Positions 6,997 to 8,112 of a DNA stretch of 8,112 bases are shown here, piece after piece (position 1 is the stretch's first letter; each line of letters opens with the position of its first letter). The DNA is from Spirochaetaceae bacterium (lineage in GTDB: Bacteria > Spirochaetota > Spirochaetia > SZUA-6 > Fen-1364): contig PLNO01000101.1 of assembly GCA_003141795.1 (NCBI GenBank), positions 5,126 through 13,237 of the forward strand, in the 5' to 3' direction. Under the pieces are notes generated by a model. It did not search any database. It saw only the letters and a program-made list of their open reading frames with translations, and was not told the origin of the DNA. Made by a program: the position numbers and the translations under genes.

Positions 6997-7803
6997 TTAC
7001 GGCTTTGTCGCAGTTTTTTTTGACAGCTCTCCCAAATACCTCTCGAGGCCTTCCATTTTGTACGAGAGCTGTGGAAGCTGGTGATAGATCTCGCTGATTT
7101 CCTTGGCCTGTCGATGGAAAAACTCGATGAGTGGAGCGTCGGCGGGTGTAGCGCGGGCCTTCAGACGCACCCTGCCGAGAAGCTCCGGATCGTAGGCCAG
7201 AGCGAAGCCAACCCGCGAACGGCAGGTGCAGGAGGGGTGCGCAGGATCGAGCCACTGACAGCGGCTGCGAAAGTACTTCTCAAGCGATGCATGTGCGCGG
7301 TGCAATCGTGATTTGACCACTGCTTCGGAAACTTCCAGCACATCCGCTATCTCACGATAGGTGAATCGCAGGACAGCGTACATGATATAGGGGATGCGCT
7401 GTTCATCGGTGAGCCGGAAGGTCATGAAGTGCAGGCACCCCTCGTTCACCTCTGTGAGAAGGGCCTGGAGATAGACCGCCTTGTCAGGCTCGTCGAACCA
7501 CTCCTGCACCTCTGCGGGGATGTCCTCGCGAAAGGCCTCGATGCGCTCGTCCAACGATTCAAGGTATGTTGCATCCAGCTTCCTCTTTGTCTTGAGGCAC
7601 GTATTCATCGCTATGCGATAGATCCATGTTGAAATGGCGCATTCGCCACGAAACTGCTCAATCCCTTGAAACACCTTCAAGAAAGTTTCCTGAACGACGT
7701 CCTCCGCATCCTGTCGGTTGCCCGTAATGCGGTATGCGAGGTTCAGCACCATTTCGGAGTGCTCCGATACAAGTGCGTTCATGTCCCATTTTGCGCCGCT
7801 CAT
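6997..7803 (-). CDS. ECF-type RNA polymerase sigma factor with Cys-containing C-terminal extension
   Basis: Directs RNA polymerase to a specific set of promoters. With the ATG at 7803 it has 268 residues. Region 2 (about 15-75) shows AYRITGNRQDAEDVVQETFL and STWIYRIAMNTCLK; region 4 (about 135-180) shows RFTYREIADVLEVSEAVVKS and RLHRAHASLEKYF. After region 4 comes an unusual tail of about 85 residues that opens with CQWLDPAHPSCTC (Cys182, Cys192, Cys194) followed by RVGFAL; a typical ECF factor ends soon after region 4. The Cys trio could bind metal or sense redox state. No anti-sigma gene is adjacent. The frame extends to a TTG at 7839, and a later ATG at 7782 is also possible; none has a clear ribosome site, and 7803 leaves a normal N-terminus. 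The nitroreductase gene follows 54 nt downstream, and a TetR gene diverges upstream. Confidence 0.88.
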   Translation of the reverse strand: MSGAKWDMNALVSEHSEMVLNLAYRITGNRQDAEDVVQETFLKVFQGIEQFRGECAISTWIYRIAMNTCLKTKRKLDATYLESLDERIEAFREDIPAEVQEWFDEPDKAVYLQALLTEVNEGCLHFMTFRLTDEQRIPYIMYAVLRFTYREIADVLEVSEAVVKSRLHRAHASLEKYFRSRCQWLDPAHPSCTCRSRVGFALAYDPELLGRVRLKARATPADAPLIEFFHRQAKEISEIYHQLPQLSYKMEGLERYLGELSKKTATKP

Positions 7804-7887
7804 AAGACGAGGGTATCTCGGAGAGCCGTGGGCGTACAATATTTGAAACGCGGCCCGGGCTTGATCGCAAGAAATGAAATTCTTCTC

Positions 7888-7916
7888 TTGACAAATTAAA
7901 ATAACTATGTTAATGT
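7888..7916 (+). promoter_or_regulatory. Probable sigma-70 promoter of the TetR-family gene
   Basis: A perfect -35 box TTGACA (7888-7893) is followed by a 17-nt spacer and a weak -10 candidate TAATGT (7911-7916). Transcription would start near 7923, 16 nt before the ATG, leaving just room for the AGGAAAGAG ribosome site. The whole stretch is very AT-rich (15 of 60 G+C at 7861-7920). Both operator-like repeats overlap the spacer, -10 region and start site. Confidence 0.55.
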
Positions 7917-7927
7917 AACTATGTTAA
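7898..7927 (-). promoter_or_regulatory. Possible divergent promoter for the sigma-factor gene
   Basis: On the minus strand TTAACA (7927-7922, 5 of 6) and TATTTT (7903-7898, 4 of 6) are 18 nt apart. This would give the sigma/nitroreductase operon a leader of about 90 nt and place its promoter under the same tandem operator as the TetR gene. AT-rich DNA yields such matches easily, so the call is weak. An ECF-type promoter recognised by the sigma factor itself was not identified. Confidence 0.25.
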
Positions 7928-7928
7928 T
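7902..7928. repeat. Tandem 13-bp repeat, likely TetR-type operator
   Basis: TAACTATGTTAAT occurs exactly twice, at 7902-7914 and 7916-7928, a 14-bp period. Each copy contains the dyad TAAC-TAT-GTTA, and the junction forms a further dyad GTTA-ATG-TAAC. Position across the -10 box and start site of the TetR gene fits autorepression, the common arrangement in this family, with two dimers perhaps binding side by side. Binding itself is inferred. Confidence 0.62.
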
Positions 7929-7938
7929 AGGAAAGAGA

Positions 7939-8112
7939 ATGACACGCGCTGCAAATATAGACCTTCCAGACAGGATCCTCGCCGAAGCCCAGAAGATCGT
8001 CATGACCTCGGGCTATCAAAGCATCAATATGCGTGAGTTGGCGGGCCTGGATGGCGTGAGCGCGACGACTATCTATCATTATTTCAAGAATAAAGAGGAG
8101 ATACTCGGCAAG
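7939..8112 (+). CDS. TetR-family transcriptional regulator (partial, N-terminal 58 residues)
   Basis: DNA-binding repressor of the TetR/AcrR family; only the start lies in the window. The visible residues hold the whole helix-turn-helix: RILAEAQKIVMTSGYQSINM, the helix MRELAGLDGVS, then the recognition helix and signature TTIYHYFKNKEEIL. The ligand-binding domain that would name its effector is outside. The ATG at 7939 has AGGAAAGAG directly upstream; an in-frame ATG at 7921 lies inside the operator repeat, at or before the expected transcription start, and is less likely. It is divergent from the sigma/nitroreductase pair and preceded by a consensus TTGACA promoter overlain by a tandem 13-bp repeat, so it probably represses itself and perhaps its neighbours. 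Confidence 0.93.
   Translation, partial: MTRAANIDLPDRILAEAQKIVMTSGYQSINMRELAGLDGVSATTIYHYFKNKEEILGK

Noticed and set aside
7013..7021. Run of eight A (minus strand) near the end of the sigma gene as a slippage or phase-variation site
   Set aside because: It falls only a few codons before the stop codon, so a frame change would alter just the tail end of the protein; the run is explained by Lys codons.
7804..7839. TTG at 7839 as the sigma-factor start
   Set aside because: No ribosome site precedes it and the extra residues are not part of the conserved region 2; ATG 7803 gives a normal N-terminus, though none of the starts has strong support.
1..8112. CRISPR arrays, tRNA or rRNA genes
   Set aside because: No regularly spaced repeats and no cloverleaf or rRNA-like sequence were recognised on reading both strands.

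Overview
The window is 8.1 kb of mostly G+C-rich, gene-dense bacterial DNA. The organism cannot be fixed from the sequence. A kinase/regulator pair of the YesM/YesN type, a sugar-binding protein with a plain Sec signal ending AQA, GTG and TTG starts, and strong AGGAGG-like ribosome sites would suit a high-G+C spirochaete or a related anaerobe; this is a lean, not a demonstration.

Left part (1-5058, all minus strand). Read in the direction of transcription, a two-component pair comes first: a membrane histidine kinase (TTG at 5058 preferred) and, 4 nt later, a response regulator with an AraC-type DNA-binding domain. A small hairpin followed by GTGTTTT closes this unit. Then come a candidate sigma-70 promoter with a dyad just upstream of its -35 box, a solute-binding protein and, with stop and start overlapping, an inner-membrane permease of the MalF/UgpA type that runs off the left edge. 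The simplest reading is a sugar-uptake operon of the CUT1 ABC class whose expression is set by the adjacent kinase/regulator pair. The sugar cannot be named.

Middle (about 5100-6171). This is a gene-poor stretch with visibly lower G+C. It holds an 11-bp inverted repeat in front of the kinase gene, no convincing intact gene, and a decayed C-terminal fragment of an IS5-like transposase. It separates the sugar module from the next one and looks like an old insertion site.

Right part (6172-8112). On the minus strand lie an ECF-type sigma factor with an 85-residue C-terminal extension carrying a Cys-x9-Cys-x-Cys motif and, 54 nt downstream, a nitroreductase-family flavoprotein. The nitroreductase ribosome site lies inside a 9-bp stem-loop that ends one base before its ATG. 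Divergent from them is the start of a TetR-family repressor gene. Its promoter carries two exact 13-bp copies, 14 bp apart, of a sequence with dyad symmetry, which is a likely autoregulatory operator that could also cover the promoter of the sigma gene. Together these suggest a small redox- or chemical-stress-responsive module: TetR repressor, sigma factor and flavin oxidoreductase. That functional link is inference from gene order.
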